A stretch of DNA of 64,000 nt from Pseudocolwellia sp. AS88 (GCF_030551755.1 NZ_JAUPEC010000020.1:1-64000); one strand, 5' to 3'; positions 45,008 to 54,575 are shown, counted from the stretch's first letter. The notes: a model not told the origin generated them from the letters alone. Made by a program: numbers and translations.

Positions 45008-45070
45008 ATAACACTTAGTAACTTTTTTGATTAAAATTATAAAAAGTTACTAAGTGTTATTTTTTTGTTT
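45008..45070 (+). terminator. Strong terminator-like hairpin with no known upstream gene
   Basis: ATAACACTTAGTAACTTTTT (45008-45027) and its perfect complement at 45041-45060, a 20-bp stem with 13-nt loop, then TTTTTTGTTT. No plus-strand gene exists between 42060 and here, so either an sRNA or a transcriptional insulator for recA is being ended. Confidence 0.75.
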
Positions 45071-45138
45071 TATATCAATTATTTAAAAGTCTCCTTTTGC
45101 CAGAGTTACAAATAAAATAAAATAAAGTGATAAAAAAC

Positions 45139-45166
45139 TTGATACTGTACGATCATACAGTATACT
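45139..45166 (+). promoter_or_regulatory. recA promoter with LexA box
   Basis: -35 TTGATA (45139-45144) and -10 TATACT (45161-45166), 16-bp spacer. LexA box CTGTACGATCATACAG at 45145-45160 lies in the spacer, in the same layout as the E. coli recA promoter. Confidence 0.93.
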
Positions 45167-45210
45167 TCTCCCATCAAAGTGAAAAAGCACTTAAACATCT
45201 GGAGCAAATT

Positions 45211-46248
45211 ATGAACGACAATAAAGAAAAAGCACTTTCTGCTGCGTTAAGTCAAATCGAACGTCAATTTGGTAAAGGCTCAATTATGAAATTGGGTGAT
45301 AACCGTAGTATGGATGTAGAAACAATTTCTACAGGTTCTTTAGGGTTAGATATTGCACTAGGTGCTGGTGGCTTACCGCTAGGACGTGTTGTTGAGATCT
45401 ACGGTCCAGAATCGAGCGGTAAAACAACATTAACACTAGAAGTTATCGCAGAAGCTCAACGTAACGGTAAAATTTGTGCCTTCGTTGATGCAGAGCATGC
45501 ACTTGATCCAATTTACGCTGAAAAATTAGGTGTAAATATTAATGAATTATTAGTTTCTCAACCTGATACCGGTGAGCAAGCTTTAGAAATTTGTGACATG
45601 TTAACGCGCTCTGGTGCTATTGATATCATTGTTGTCGATTCTGTTGCTGCACTTACTCCTAAAGCTGAAATTGAAGGGGACATGGGTGATTCACACATGG
45701 GACTTCAAGCAAGAATGTTATCGCAAGCAATGCGTAAGTTAACGGGTAACTTGAAACAATCAAACACAATGATCATCTTTATCAACCAAATTCGTATGAA
45801 AATTGGTGTAATGTTTGGTTCTCCAGAAACAACTACTGGTGGTAATGCATTAAAGTTTTATGCCTCTGTACGTTTAGATATCCGTCGTATCGGAGCTGTT
45901 AAAAATGGCGATGAAATCGTAGGTAACGAAACTCGTGTTAAAGTTGTTAAAAACAAAATTGCACCTCCATTTAAGCAAGTTGAATTTCAAATATTATACG
46001 GTAAAGGTATTAACAGTTTAGGTGAATTAATCGACCTTGGTGTTAAACATAATATGGTTGAAAAAGCTGGCGCATGGTATAGCTACAAAGGCGATAAAAT
46101 TGGCCAAGGTAAAGCTAACTCGGTGAAGTTCTTAGAAGAAAATTCTGCTATTGCTAAAGAATTAGATACACGTTTACGTGCAGAGTTATTAACTAAGCCA
46201 CAAGCTGAAAGTGAAAAAGCAGAAAAAACTGAAGAAGTTGCAGAGTAA
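45211..46248 (+). CDS. recA: Recombinase RecA
   Basis: 345 residues from ATG 45211, after CTGGAGC. Walker [10 protein letters not shown], Walker B and the catalytic Glu region are normal; L2 loop [16 protein letters not shown] is intact. It forms the DNA filament for recombination and for LexA and UmuD cleavage. A long upstream frame from 45127 overlaps the promoter and is not the true start. The C-terminus is acidic ([13 protein letters not shown]). Confidence 0.97.
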   Translation: MNDNKEKALSAALSQIERQFGKGSIMKLGDNRSMDVETISTGSLGLDIALGAGGLPLGRVVEIYGPESSGKTTLTLEVIAEAQRNGKICAFVDAEHALDPIYAEKLGVNINELLVSQPDTGEQALEICDMLTRSGAIDIIVVDSVAALTPKAEIEGDMGDSHMGLQARMLSQAMRKLTGNLKQSNTMIIFINQIRMKIGVMFGSPETTTGGNALKFYASVRLDIRRIGAVKNGDEIVGNETRVKVVKNKIAPPFKQVEFQILYGKGINSLGELIDLGVKHNMVEKAGAWYSYKGDKIGQGKANSVKFLEENSAIAKELDTRLRAELLTKPQAESEKAEKTEEVAE

Positions 46249-46305
46249 ATTTAAATAACGAACTTCAACTTGGGTTGATTGATTTAACAACTCTTTCAAA
46301 TAAAG

Positions 46306-46331
46306 ATCTCGGCATGTCCGAGATTTTTTTT
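46306..46331 (+). terminator. recA terminator
   Basis: ATCTCGG (46306-46312) / CCGAGAT (46318-46324), 5-nt loop, then eight T. Confidence 0.9.
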
Positions 46332-46394
46332 GCCTAGAATTTGGTTGTTTTATATTATTTTGAAAGGACAGAGTTATTGTATATAGAATTAGTA

Positions 46395-46429
46395 AGATAT
46401 AGATCAGATGTACTACCGGATCTATATCT
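46395..46429. repeat. Perfect 11-bp inverted repeat downstream of the amidase gene
   Basis: AGATATAGATC (46395-46405) and GATCTATATCT (46419-46429), 13-nt loop, no T tract on either side. A possible weak terminator for the hyu/amidase operon. Confidence 0.5.
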
Positions 46430-46499
46430 TTAGTAGGTTGCTGTAAAGTTGTCTTGAAATACTAATCATATCTATATTGTGTTCAAGTCTTTAACGAGG

Positions 46500-47120
46500 T
46501 TAAAGGTTTTTGAGCTTATTTACTAGATCGTCTTTCAACATTACCATGCCATATTTTGCATTAATATCATGCAAAGCAGCACTCTGAGCTTTTAGATTAC
46601 GATCTCCGCAAGCTTCAGGAACTACAAATACAGGGAAGTTATATTGTAATCCATCAACCACGGTAGCTCTTACACAGCCACTAGTAGTTAAACCAACAAC
46701 TATGATTGAATCTACCGAGTCATCACACAACTTCTGATAAAGCTCTGTTTTAAAAAAGGCACTTGGCCATTGTTTTTCTATTACAGGCTCATCAGATTGT
46801 CGACTTAATCGGGGATCTATCTCAATCCAATGGCTAGATGTTTTAAGTATATTAAGATCTGGTAATCGAGTACGAAACACACTTGCAACCGTCTCGTCAT
46901 GATAAACCACACTCGTAAAATAAACGGGGAGATCTTTAAGCCTAAATAGATCAAGTAAGGTTTTGGTTTGTTCTATTTGTGAACTAAAGTTCCCACCAAG
47001 AGGGCTGCTTGGATGCGTAAAACCAAGCGACATATCAATAACAATAAGGGCGGGGCGTATGCCCAACCCTATAGTACCAACAGCCAAATCATGATCCTTA
47101 TGTTTGCTATGTATACTCAT
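46500..47120 (-). CDS. Isochorismatase-family amidase, N-carbamoylsarcosine amidase-like
   Basis: 206 residues. Cysteine hydrolase catalytic triad: D in ALIVIDMSLGFT, K in VIEKQWPSAFF, C in GLTTSGCVRATVVDGLQYNF. The GLTTSGCVRATVVDGLQ form is typical of N-carbamoylsarcosine amidase. It ends the hyuA-hyuB operon (17 bp gap). That enzyme converts N-carbamoylsarcosine to sarcosine, CO2 and ammonia after N-methylhydantoinase, which fits creatinine or hydantoin breakdown. Other carbamoyl or nicotinamide-type substrates are possible. Confidence 0.82.
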   Translation of the reverse strand: MSIHSKHKDHDLAVGTIGLGIRPALIVIDMSLGFTHPSSPLGGNFSSQIEQTKTLLDLFRLKDLPVYFTSVVYHDETVASVFRTRLPDLNILKTSSHWIEIDPRLSRQSDEPVIEKQWPSAFFKTELYQKLCDDSVDSIIVVGLTTSGCVRATVVDGLQYNFPVFVVPEACGDRNLKAQSAALHDINAKYGMVMLKDDLVNKLKNL

Positions 47121-47136
47121 AATGTTTAATTTGGCC

Positions 47137-49002
47137 TTAAGTACGAGACTTTATAAATCGAGGTGTTTCAGGTGCTGGAAGCCCTGTTTCTTCAAAACAC
47201 CTTGCTTTAATTTCTTCGATAGTTCCACCGAAATCAAACAGTTGTGTTTCACCTCTTTGCTCTGTCAATGATGCACGTAGTTCAGCTGTTTTTACTTCAT
47301 CTACTTTATTATCAATAATAACAACGCCGTATCGTTTAGCTCCTTCAACAGAAACTAGTTCACGTTTAACGTCATTTAACACGTCATTGGTATCACGTAA
47401 GTACGGGTCACCCCAGCCACCGCCACCCCATGTGTTGAAGTATAATAAGTCGCCTTTTTTAACTTTAATACCATCACATTTTGCCGGTAATATTTCTCGT
47501 GTGCCGTCAGCACGCTCTAATATTTTTGTTGAACGTTGTCCGGTAGTACCACCATTAACACCCCAAGGATAAGTTAACCAACGTTCGTCATGAATCGCTA
47601 TACTGCCATCATTCAAAAATCGGTAGCCAACAGATAAACCATTACCACCTCGATGCAATCCAGCCCCACCTGAATCTATAATAGTGCTGTAGTTTTCAAT
47701 GCGTAGCGGGAAGTAAGCTTCTATAAATTCATTAGGTACATTAGTAAAGCCTGGCCATAACGAATGTCCATCAGGACCATCACCAATTGGACGCCCAGGG
47801 ATGCCACCAAAACCTATTTGGAATAGTTGGAACCATTCACCTTTATCATCATATCCCGAGTAGAATAGATGAGGAGAGTCTGAGAAGCCTGCAGCATTCA
47901 TAGCTTCAGGAGCGCCTTGTCCTAACAATCCACCCATAACATCAAAGATTCGCCCTAATGCATGCGTACGACCAGAAAGTGCAGCAGGGAAGCGAGGCTT
48001 AAGTAAGCTGCCTTCTGGAATACGCACATCTACTAAATCATAAAAACCATCGTTGAAAATTATTTGTGGGTCAACCAAGTTTATAGTGAATGAGCCGAAG
48101 AACATTTTGAACATATCTTCACTCATATAAAAGTTTATCGAGCTTTGTGCTTGAGGATCTGTACCTTCAAAATCAAATATTGCACGACTACCTTCGCGCC
48201 ACATTTTACATTGAATTTTATAAGGCCCCATTCCTACGCCATCATCACATACATAATCAACAAAGGTACGTGGTTCTTCAGGAATAAGCATTTTTATAAT
48301 GGCTTCCATAGCAACATGGTTACGCTCTAGCATAATTTCCATGGTTGAATAGAACACGTCATCACCAAATCTGTCTGCTATTTCAACACATCGTTTAGCT
48401 GCGGTATTACATGCTGCTACCAATGCATTAAGGTCAAATCTGTTCCACTGAGGAGTACGCACATTATGTAATATCAAGTCCAGAATACTTGATTGCAATA
48501 CACCTTTTTTATAAAGCTTAGTTGGAGGTATGCGAATACCTTCTTGAAAAATACTTTCCGCTTTAATTGGTATAGAACCAGGAACCATACCACCATTATC
48601 AGACATATGACCAAACATGGCAGACCAAGCGATATGACGCCCATTTCTAAAAATTGGTACTAATACTATCCAATCTGGCAAGTGAGAAACTGCAGCATTT
48701 GTCATATACGGATCATTGGTTAATATCACATCGCCTTCTTCTAGCTCACCTTCGTAAGCTTCCAAGAAGCCATGAATGAATGAACCAAATTGACCAACAA
48801 CCATTTTACCGTCCTTGTTAGCAATCATTGGAAAGCAATCGCCTTGCTCACGTATGCCTGGGCTCATCGCGGTTCTAAAAAGTACAGCATCCATTTCTTC
48901 ACGAACATTACTTAGTGCATTTTCAATAATATCCACATTCACAGTTGGAACATCAACAATTTGTAAAGGAGAGTTATTTGTTTGTATTATTTTATGATTC
49001 AT
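47137..49002 (-). CDS. hyuB: Hydantoinase B/oxoprolinase subunit (HyuB)
   Basis: 621 residues, full HyuB. Typical start NVDIIENALSNVREEMDAVLFRTAMSPGIREQGDC, then LTNDPYMTNAAVSHLPDWIVLVPIF, and C-terminal TWGGGGWGDPYLRD. It acts with HyuA as an ATP-dependent hydrolase of N-methylhydantoin or 5-oxoproline-like rings. It follows hyuA by 12 bp. Gene order hyuA-hyuB-amidase suggests one catabolic route. Confidence 0.92.
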   Translation of the reverse strand: MNHKIIQTNNSPLQIVDVPTVNVDIIENALSNVREEMDAVLFRTAMSPGIREQGDCFPMIANKDGKMVVGQFGSFIHGFLEAYEGELEEGDVILTNDPYMTNAAVSHLPDWIVLVPIFRNGRHIAWSAMFGHMSDNGGMVPGSIPIKAESIFQEGIRIPPTKLYKKGVLQSSILDLILHNVRTPQWNRFDLNALVAACNTAAKRCVEIADRFGDDVFYSTMEIMLERNHVAMEAIIKMLIPEEPRTFVDYVCDDGVGMGPYKIQCKMWREGSRAIFDFEGTDPQAQSSINFYMSEDMFKMFFGSFTINLVDPQIIFNDGFYDLVDVRIPEGSLLKPRFPAALSGRTHALGRIFDVMGGLLGQGAPEAMNAAGFSDSPHLFYSGYDDKGEWFQLFQIGFGGIPGRPIGDGPDGHSLWPGFTNVPNEFIEAYFPLRIENYSTIIDSGGAGLHRGGNGLSVGYRFLNDGSIAIHDERWLTYPWGVNGGTTGQRSTKILERADGTREILPAKCDGIKVKKGDLLYFNTWGGGGWGDPYLRDTNDVLNDVKRELVSVEGAKRYGVVIIDNKVDEVKTAELRASLTEQRGETQLFDFGGTIEEIKARCFEETGLPAPETPRFIKSRT

Positions 49003-49014
49003 AGTTATCTCTTC

Positions 49015-51075
49015 TTAATTTTCTGGGTTAATAAGGATATTACCAACAGTATCTACCTGAGCTTTATAGCCTGGTAAAAGAACCGTAGTAGAGTCCATTT
49101 CACAAATAATGGCAGGACCTGATAGCTCTAAATTGGTACTCATTTTATTTCGATCATAAATCGGTGTTGGATAGTACTTTCCTTCAAAATATATTTGGCT
49201 ATCAGCCATTTTACAGTCGTCTAAGGAGTTTGCTCTTTCGCCTTGAGGCATCATAGGTAATTCGCCGCCACTTGCTGTAGCAATAGCACGGAGCATGATA
49301 ATTTCATGGCCCGATTCCAACGCAAAAGTAAACAATTGAGTGTGTTCATTATCAAATTGCGACTTAAGACCTTCTAAGCCTTTTTCTTGTAAGTCTGATA
49401 ATGTAAATTCAACAGATAACTGGAATGCTTGTCCCGTATATCTTAAGTCTGCTTGAAAAGATATTTCTTGATTTGATTGAGGAATACCATCAGCAATAAG
49501 TGTAGCGCTGGCTCTTTCTTGTAATTCGTTTAAAACATTTTCTAATTCATCTTTAGATGTATCTTCAAGTAATTTAACGAATGTTTTTGACGCTTCGTCT
49601 CGCACCTGAGTGGTAGCATCGCCATAAGCACATAATACGCCAGGACCAGGAGGAATAATGGTTGGCCAAGCTTGAGTTAAAATTCCGAGTGCGTTGGCAT
49701 GCAATGGACCCGCACCACCAAAACCAACAAGAGCGAAATCTCTAGGATCAAAGCCTTGCTCTACCGATACTAATCTTAAGGCGCCAAACATTGCTTCATT
49801 GGCTATTTTAAGAATACCTTCAGCAGCTTCTTCTACAGATAATCCCATAGGATCAGCAACTTGTTTAACAGCTGCTACAGCGGCGGCTTTATTGATGGCC
49901 ATTGCACCACCGAGCTGAACATCTGAAGGCAAGTAACCTAATACAACATTCGCATCACAAACTGTTGGTGCTGTTCCGCCTTTCATATAAGCAGCAGGTC
50001 CAGGTTTCGCTCCAGCAGACTCAGGTCCAACTCTTAAGGCTTTAGTTAGTTCTGGAACAAAGGCAATAGATCCACCGCCAGCGCCTACTGTACGAACGTC
50101 AACTGAAGGTGCTCGAACAGTTACATCAGCAACACGAGTTTCTCTTCTAACACGAGCTTTTGCATTTTGAATAAGTGCTACATCTGTTGAGGTGCCACCC
50201 ATGTCGAAGGTGAGAATATCTTTGAATCCCGCTTTTTGACAGAAATGTATAGCACCTGAAACACCACCAGCTGGACCAGACATAAGAAGGTTTACAGGGC
50301 TTTCAGCTGAAGATCTAGCTGAAGCTAAACCACCATCAGAACGTAAAATAGAAAGATGTAAATCATCTCCCATTTTGTCCATTAAAGAACGGCTTAAGTT
50401 GTCAACGTAACGTGCAACTTCTGGACGTACATAGCTATTAACTATGGTTGTTTCAGTACGTTCATATTCTTGCATTTCAGGAACGAGGTCGGTAGATATA
50501 GAGATAGGAATGTCGGTAAATATTTCTGCGGCAACTTCTTTTGCTCGTTGCTCATGAGTGGCATTTAAGTAGGAGTTAATAAAACAAATAGTTAATGCTT
50601 CAACTTCGCCTGTTTTCTTTAATTTTTCTAGTTCTGTACGTAAACTTTTTTCATCTAAAGCATCAATTATTTGTCCACTTGCATCAATTCTTTCATCAGC
50701 TTCAATCGTTAACTCGAGTGGAGCGAGTAGTGGTTTTTTCAAAAAGCTCACCCATCCCCCTAAACCACCAGGACAGAAAGAACGCGCTACTTGTAAAACT
50801 TGTTTATAACCTTTAGTTGTTATTAAACCTACTTTTGCTCCTTTGCCCGTTAATACAGCATTAGTGGCAACTGTTGTGCCATGCATAACTCGGTCTATGT
50901 TACTAACATCGATACCTGATTGTTCACATATTCTTGCTATACCATTTAACACACCAACGGATGAATCTTCTGGGGTTGAGGGAACTTTTGCTGTGAAGGT
51001 TTCACCATTGACTTCATTAATGAGAAGCAGGTCGGTAAAAGTTCCACCTACATCTACGCCTAATCGATAACTCAT
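49015..51075 (-). CDS. hyuA: Hydantoinase A/oxoprolinase subunit (HyuA)
   Basis: 686 residues, full HyuA. N-terminal SYRLGVDVGGTFTDLLLI (actin-like ATPase phosphate 1), DRVMHGTTVATNAVLTGKGAKVGLITTKGY and the second phosphate loop ILTFDMGGTSTDVALI, C-terminal half with FGGAGPLHANALG. It supplies ATP hydrolysis for ring opening with HyuB. First gene of the operon; a sigma-54-type promoter and activator-like sites lie upstream. Confidence 0.93.
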   Translation of the reverse strand: MSYRLGVDVGGTFTDLLLINEVNGETFTAKVPSTPEDSSVGVLNGIARICEQSGIDVSNIDRVMHGTTVATNAVLTGKGAKVGLITTKGYKQVLQVARSFCPGGLGGWVSFLKKPLLAPLELTIEADERIDASGQIIDALDEKSLRTELEKLKKTGEVEALTICFINSYLNATHEQRAKEVAAEIFTDIPISISTDLVPEMQEYERTETTIVNSYVRPEVARYVDNLSRSLMDKMGDDLHLSILRSDGGLASARSSAESPVNLLMSGPAGGVSGAIHFCQKAGFKDILTFDMGGTSTDVALIQNAKARVRRETRVADVTVRAPSVDVRTVGAGGGSIAFVPELTKALRVGPESAGAKPGPAAYMKGGTAPTVCDANVVLGYLPSDVQLGGAMAINKAAAVAAVKQVADPMGLSVEEAAEGILKIANEAMFGALRLVSVEQGFDPRDFALVGFGGAGPLHANALGILTQAWPTIIPPGPGVLCAYGDATTQVRDEASKTFVKLLEDTSKDELENVLNELQERASATLIADGIPQSNQEISFQADLRYTGQAFQLSVEFTLSDLQEKGLEGLKSQFDNEHTQLFTFALESGHEIIMLRAIATASGGELPMMPQGERANSLDDCKMADSQIYFEGKYYPTPIYDRNKMSTNLELSGPAIICEMDSTTVLLPGYKAQVDTVGNILINPEN

Positions 51076-51232
51076 ACTGCACTCCAGTTTATCTGTTACT
51101 TAATGGGGGTTATATTTTTAAATTTATTGTTTGTTCTCTACTCGTTGTAATTGTTATTTATGTAAAACTAAGACTTTCTACTTTATAAGTAGCTGTATAT
51201 TTTTATTGATATCTTATTTACTGAACTTGAAT

Positions 51233-51248
51233 TGCATTTGATATGCCA
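51233..51248 (-). promoter_or_regulatory. Sigma-54 promoter of the hyu operon
   Basis: Minus-strand TGGCATATCAAATGCA: GG and GC separated by ten bases. It lies about 160 bp from the hyuA start. Confidence 0.65.
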
Positions 51249-51349
51249 AGTTAGTTTGTATTTATTTAAGTTGTTGTTTTATAGTAGGTATTATTGCCTT
51301 TATGTGTTTGTACCTATTTACCTAAACCTTAAAATTAAGGGAATGTTGT

Positions 51350-51365
51350 TTCATATTGAAATTAA
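51350..51365. promoter_or_regulatory. UAS-like site 1 upstream of hyu
   Basis: TTCATATTGAAATTAA, 15/16 identical to TTCATATTGAAATGAA at 24097-24112. It lies about 100 bp upstream of the sigma-54 promoter. Confidence 0.5.
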
Positions 51366-51495
51366 ATGAGTAAATAAAAACCAAAATGAAATATATTGTT
51401 GAGCTTGGTTTGTAGGAAGGAGTTATTTAAGTTATTGATTTATAATTTATTAATGTAGATAGAGCATTTTTTAGCTTATTGAAGAGGTTTTTGGT

Positions 51496-51515
51496 TTTTC
51501 ATATTGGAATGAAAA
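51496..51515. promoter_or_regulatory. UAS-like site 2 upstream of hyu
   Basis: TTTTCATATTGGAATGAAAA: 7-bp perfect arms around a 6-bp centre. Its inner 16 bases are 15/16 identical to the site at 24097-24112. Confidence 0.55.
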
Positions 51516-51722
51516 TCAGGTAACTGTAATGGATAATTAAATACGCCTTACTTATGAGTATTAGCTTTGTTGGTAAATGGTATGAACAGATGAATAGCAT
51601 AATGTGAAGAAAACGTAGAATTTAGGTGGGTTATTCATGTTGAATAACCTTTGCTATGTGAAAGGGGTCAAATAACAAAGATTTATTTATTTTAATAAAT
51701 ACAGATTATTAAGATGTTCTGC

Positions 51723-53051
51723 TTAAGTTGCAGCTATATTTAGTTCTTTAGTAATTTCCTCAATCTTTTTATTGTTAAGAGTGTATTTAGTCATAACCCA
51801 AGCTACGATAATTGAGCCAATAGCAGGGAAAATAGTAAAGGATAAAAGTAACCCCTGTTTAGTGGCTTCAGTTTGCACTACCTCAGCTTGATAACCATAG
51901 TAAGCAAGAAGCCAACCTGCAATTGCTCCGCCAAAAGCAACACCTAACTTGATAAAAAACACAACTGACGAGAACACCATACCGTTATTTCTTACGCCTG
52001 TTTTCCAGTAACCATAATCAATGGTGTCGACTATTTTCGCCCACAATAATGGTGTTGCCATTTGTAAGAAAAAATTCCACAAGAAAAACATAATAAAGGC
52101 CAAGGTTATTTGAGAGCTATCAACCCAATAACTAGCAATACACAAACCTGCAGCTATCAACTGTAAGCTAATATAAGCTTTAATTTTACATACACGTTTT
52201 GCCAACTGTTGCGATAAAGCACAACCTAATATGCTGCCTATCATTCCTATGGTCATGAAAGCAGTGATGAGTTGCTCTTGTGATAAAAAGTATTTCACAT
52301 AATAAACCGCCAGCGTTGCTCTAAGTACTTGCCCAGTTAATAGAAATAACCCAGCTATACATAAAATTCGCCATTGGTCATTTTTCCACAATACTTTTAA
52401 ATTACTTTCGAATGAGTTGTCTTCAACAGGGGGTTGTATGACACGCTCTTTGGTTCCAGCAAAACACAGGAAAAATAAAATAACACCAAAAACACTCATG
52501 GCTGTCATGGTGAGTTGATAGCCTTTAGCTGCATCACCTTCGCCAAACCATTCAACTAATGGCATAGTTAGCGCTGCAACAATAAGGCCACCACACATTC
52601 CACAAACAAATCGGTAAGATTGAATAGAAACTCTTTCTTGTGGATCTTTCGATAATACGCCGCCTAAGGCAGAGTAGGGAATATTAATTGCTGTGTAAGC
52701 AAGCATTAATAATATATAGGTAATACTCGCATAAATTATTTTACCGGTAGCTGAGAAGTCAGGTGAAATAAAAGCGAGTATGCTAATAATACCAAAAGGA
52801 ATAGCTAGCCATAATAAAAATGGTCTAAATTGACCCAAAGAAGTTCTTGTTTTATCAGCAAAAGCGCCCATTAATGGATCCGTTATAGCATCTATTAATC
52901 TAACACCTAAAAACAATGTACCAACTACAGCTGGCGATAGACCAACAACATCAGTATAAAATATTAACAAAAACATCATCACGGTTTGGAAAATAATATT
53001 ACTTGCCGTATCGCCTAAACCGTAGGCTACTTTTTCTTTGATTGTAAGCAT
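51723..53051 (-). CDS. GPH-family (MelB-like) sugar:cation symporter
   Basis: 442 residues with 12 TM segments. Start MLTIKEKVAYGLGDTASNII and the loop DAITDPLMGAFADKTRTSLGQFRPFLLW are glycoside-pentoside-hexuronide symporter signatures (the cation-site Asp pair region). Likely imports a sugar or glycoside with Na+ or H+; the substrate is not readable. A LacI-type operator stands 34 bp before its start. No LacI gene is in this window. Confidence 0.9.
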   Translation of the reverse strand: MLTIKEKVAYGLGDTASNIIFQTVMMFLLIFYTDVVGLSPAVVGTLFLGVRLIDAITDPLMGAFADKTRTSLGQFRPFLLWLAIPFGIISILAFISPDFSATGKIIYASITYILLMLAYTAINIPYSALGGVLSKDPQERVSIQSYRFVCGMCGGLIVAALTMPLVEWFGEGDAAKGYQLTMTAMSVFGVILFFLCFAGTKERVIQPPVEDNSFESNLKVLWKNDQWRILCIAGLFLLTGQVLRATLAVYYVKYFLSQEQLITAFMTIGMIGSILGCALSQQLAKRVCKIKAYISLQLIAAGLCIASYWVDSSQITLAFIMFFLWNFFLQMATPLLWAKIVDTIDYGYWKTGVRNNGMVFSSVVFFIKLGVAFGGAIAGWLLAYYGYQAEVVQTEATKQGLLLSFTIFPAIGSIIVAWVMTKYTLNNKKIEEITKELNIAAT

Positions 53052-53084
53052 GTCAGTCTCATATTTATTATTAATTTTAATTTA

Positions 53085-53098
53085 TGGAAGCGCTTTCA
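53085..53098. promoter_or_regulatory. LacI-family operator
   Basis: TGGAAGCGCTTTCA matches the TGNAANCGNTTNCA frame of LacI-type sugar repressors. It lies 34 bp upstream of the symporter start. Confidence 0.75.
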
Positions 53099-53235
53099 TT
53101 GAGGGCAAGAGTAGAGTAAAAAAAATAACATATCAATAAAATCATTATTTATATTGAATCAAGGTAGATAAAAAATTTGTAGTTCTAAGCAAGCTAGGTT
53201 TAAATGTTGAACAAACGTTATTATTGAGCATCCAG

Positions 53236-54354
53236 ATGAAAAAAAGCATCTTGTTATTTATTTTAGTCAGCATTTTTACTGTTGAACCACTGCAAGCGGA
53301 GAGTATTCCAAAAATTAAGTTTTTGGACGAATATATTATTGAGCAAAACATAATATATAAAAACTCATCAGTAGGAGGCCTGTCTAGTATTGATTATAAA
53401 AATGGTTATTTCTACATGATTAGCGACCATGGTGGAGGCAAGAGTAAAGATATACTTGGAGAGCCTAGGTATTATAAAGCTGATATTAAAATAGAAAATA
53501 ATAAGATTGAAAATATTGATTTAATTTCAATGACCAAGTTATTACCTGAAGGCACTAGCAACAAAGGCTTTGATCCAGAAAGCTTACGTGTGATGAGGGA
53601 AACCAACCAATTTGTTTGGAGTAGCGAAGGTAGTGTTAAACATAATATAGCGCCTGCTATTTTTGTTAGTGAGCTAGATAAACAACCTCAAGAATTAACT
53701 TCTGCTTTTTTATTACCTGAACACTTTGAAATTAAGAAAAATAAAGGTCCTCGTTTTAATGCAGCATTTGAAGGCGTCAGTTTATCTCATGATAATAAAG
53801 GTATATGGGTTTCGATGGAGGGTCCTCTAAAGCAAGATAGTGGAGAAGCAACAATAACTCATGGTGCTCCTGTACGTTTCTCCTACTTTAGCTTGGATAG
53901 TAAACGTATTGAACGGCAATTCACCTATTATTTAGATGCTTTACCTAACGAGGAAAAAGCAAAAAAGGATGCATACAGAACAACAGGCGTAGTCGCTTTA
54001 CTGCAATTGTCATCTGAGCGCTTTATAGTCGTTGAAAGGGCTTATACTTCAGGTCTAGATGATGGTGGAAATAGAGTAAAACTATACTTAGTCGACTCAA
54101 CAGAAGCTACAGATACTAAAGAAATTTCTTCACTTAAAGGTGAATCTATTCTTCTTGCAAAGAAGCAACTTTGGTTAGATTTATCTTCAGTTAAACATCA
54201 ATTCGCGCTAAACAGAGTTACAAATATTGAAGGGATAACTTTCGGGCCTAAATTAGCTTCTGGAAATATGAGTTTACTTTTAGTTTCTGACGATAATTTT
54301 AATGTATTTGGTAAGCAAATGAACCAGGTATTATTATTTGAGATATCGGAGTGA
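53236..54354 (+). CDS. Secreted esterase-like/phytase-like protein
   Basis: 372 residues from ATG 53236 with signal peptide KKSILLFILVSIFTVEPLQAES. Beta-propeller-like strands: VGGLSSIDYKNGYFYMISDHGGG, GFDPESLRV...FVWSSEGSV, FNAAFEGVSLSHDNKGIWVSMEGP. This is the phytase-like/esterase-like secreted family. No enzyme activity can be claimed. It shares its control region with the divergent symporter gene. Confidence 0.8.
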   Translation: MKKSILLFILVSIFTVEPLQAESIPKIKFLDEYIIEQNIIYKNSSVGGLSSIDYKNGYFYMISDHGGGKSKDILGEPRYYKADIKIENNKIENIDLISMTKLLPEGTSNKGFDPESLRVMRETNQFVWSSEGSVKHNIAPAIFVSELDKQPQELTSAFLLPEHFEIKKNKGPRFNAAFEGVSLSHDNKGIWVSMEGPLKQDSGEATITHGAPVRFSYFSLDSKRIERQFTYYLDALPNEEKAKKDAYRTTGVVALLQLSSERFIVVERAYTSGLDDGGNRVKLYLVDSTEATDTKEISSLKGESILLAKKQLWLDLSSVKHQFALNRVTNIEGITFGPKLASGNMSLLLVSDDNFNVFGKQMNQVLLFEISE

Positions 54355-54423
54355 TTTCTATTTCTAAATAATTCTAAGCTCGATATATGAATCTCTAGAT
54401 GTATTGCTGTTAGCTTAAAAAGT

Positions 54424-54466
54424 AACTGGTTGAGTTAAGTTTTTATAAAAGCCAATTCAACCAGTT
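54424..54466. terminator. Hairpin after the phytase-like gene
   Basis: AACTGGTTGA (54424-54433) / TCAACCAGTT (54457-54466), perfect 10-bp stem with long loop. No T tract directly after, so termination is uncertain. Confidence 0.45.
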
Positions 54467-54523
54467 CATCATTCAATATCATTTCTCTTAGTCATTGTTT
54501 TAAATAAACTCCATAATTCATTT

Positions 54524-54575
54524 AGACGTCTATACGTTTAGATGTTGACATGGTTAACACTAAAAATGCTATAAT
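54524..54575 (+). promoter_or_regulatory. metA promoter with tandem MetJ boxes
   Basis: Three adjacent 8-bp met boxes: AGACGTCT (54524-54531, perfect), ATACGTTT (54532-54539) and AGATGTTG (54540-54547). The -35 TTGACA (54545-54550) and -10 TGCTATAAT (TATAAT at 54570-54575) overlap or follow, 19 bp apart. MetJ with S-adenosylmethionine should repress metA. Confidence 0.85.

Larger units (their letters stand above)
51076..51722. other. hyu operon control region, no gene
   Basis: 647 bp between hyuA and the symporter gene with no ORF. It holds the minus-strand sigma-54 promoter at 51233-51248 and two UAS-like sites. Confidence 0.55.

Noticed and set aside
45127-45210. Longer recA start at 45127
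   Set aside because: It would begin within the promoter and upstream of the LexA box; the ATG at 45211 has the RBS and the normal RecA N-terminus.
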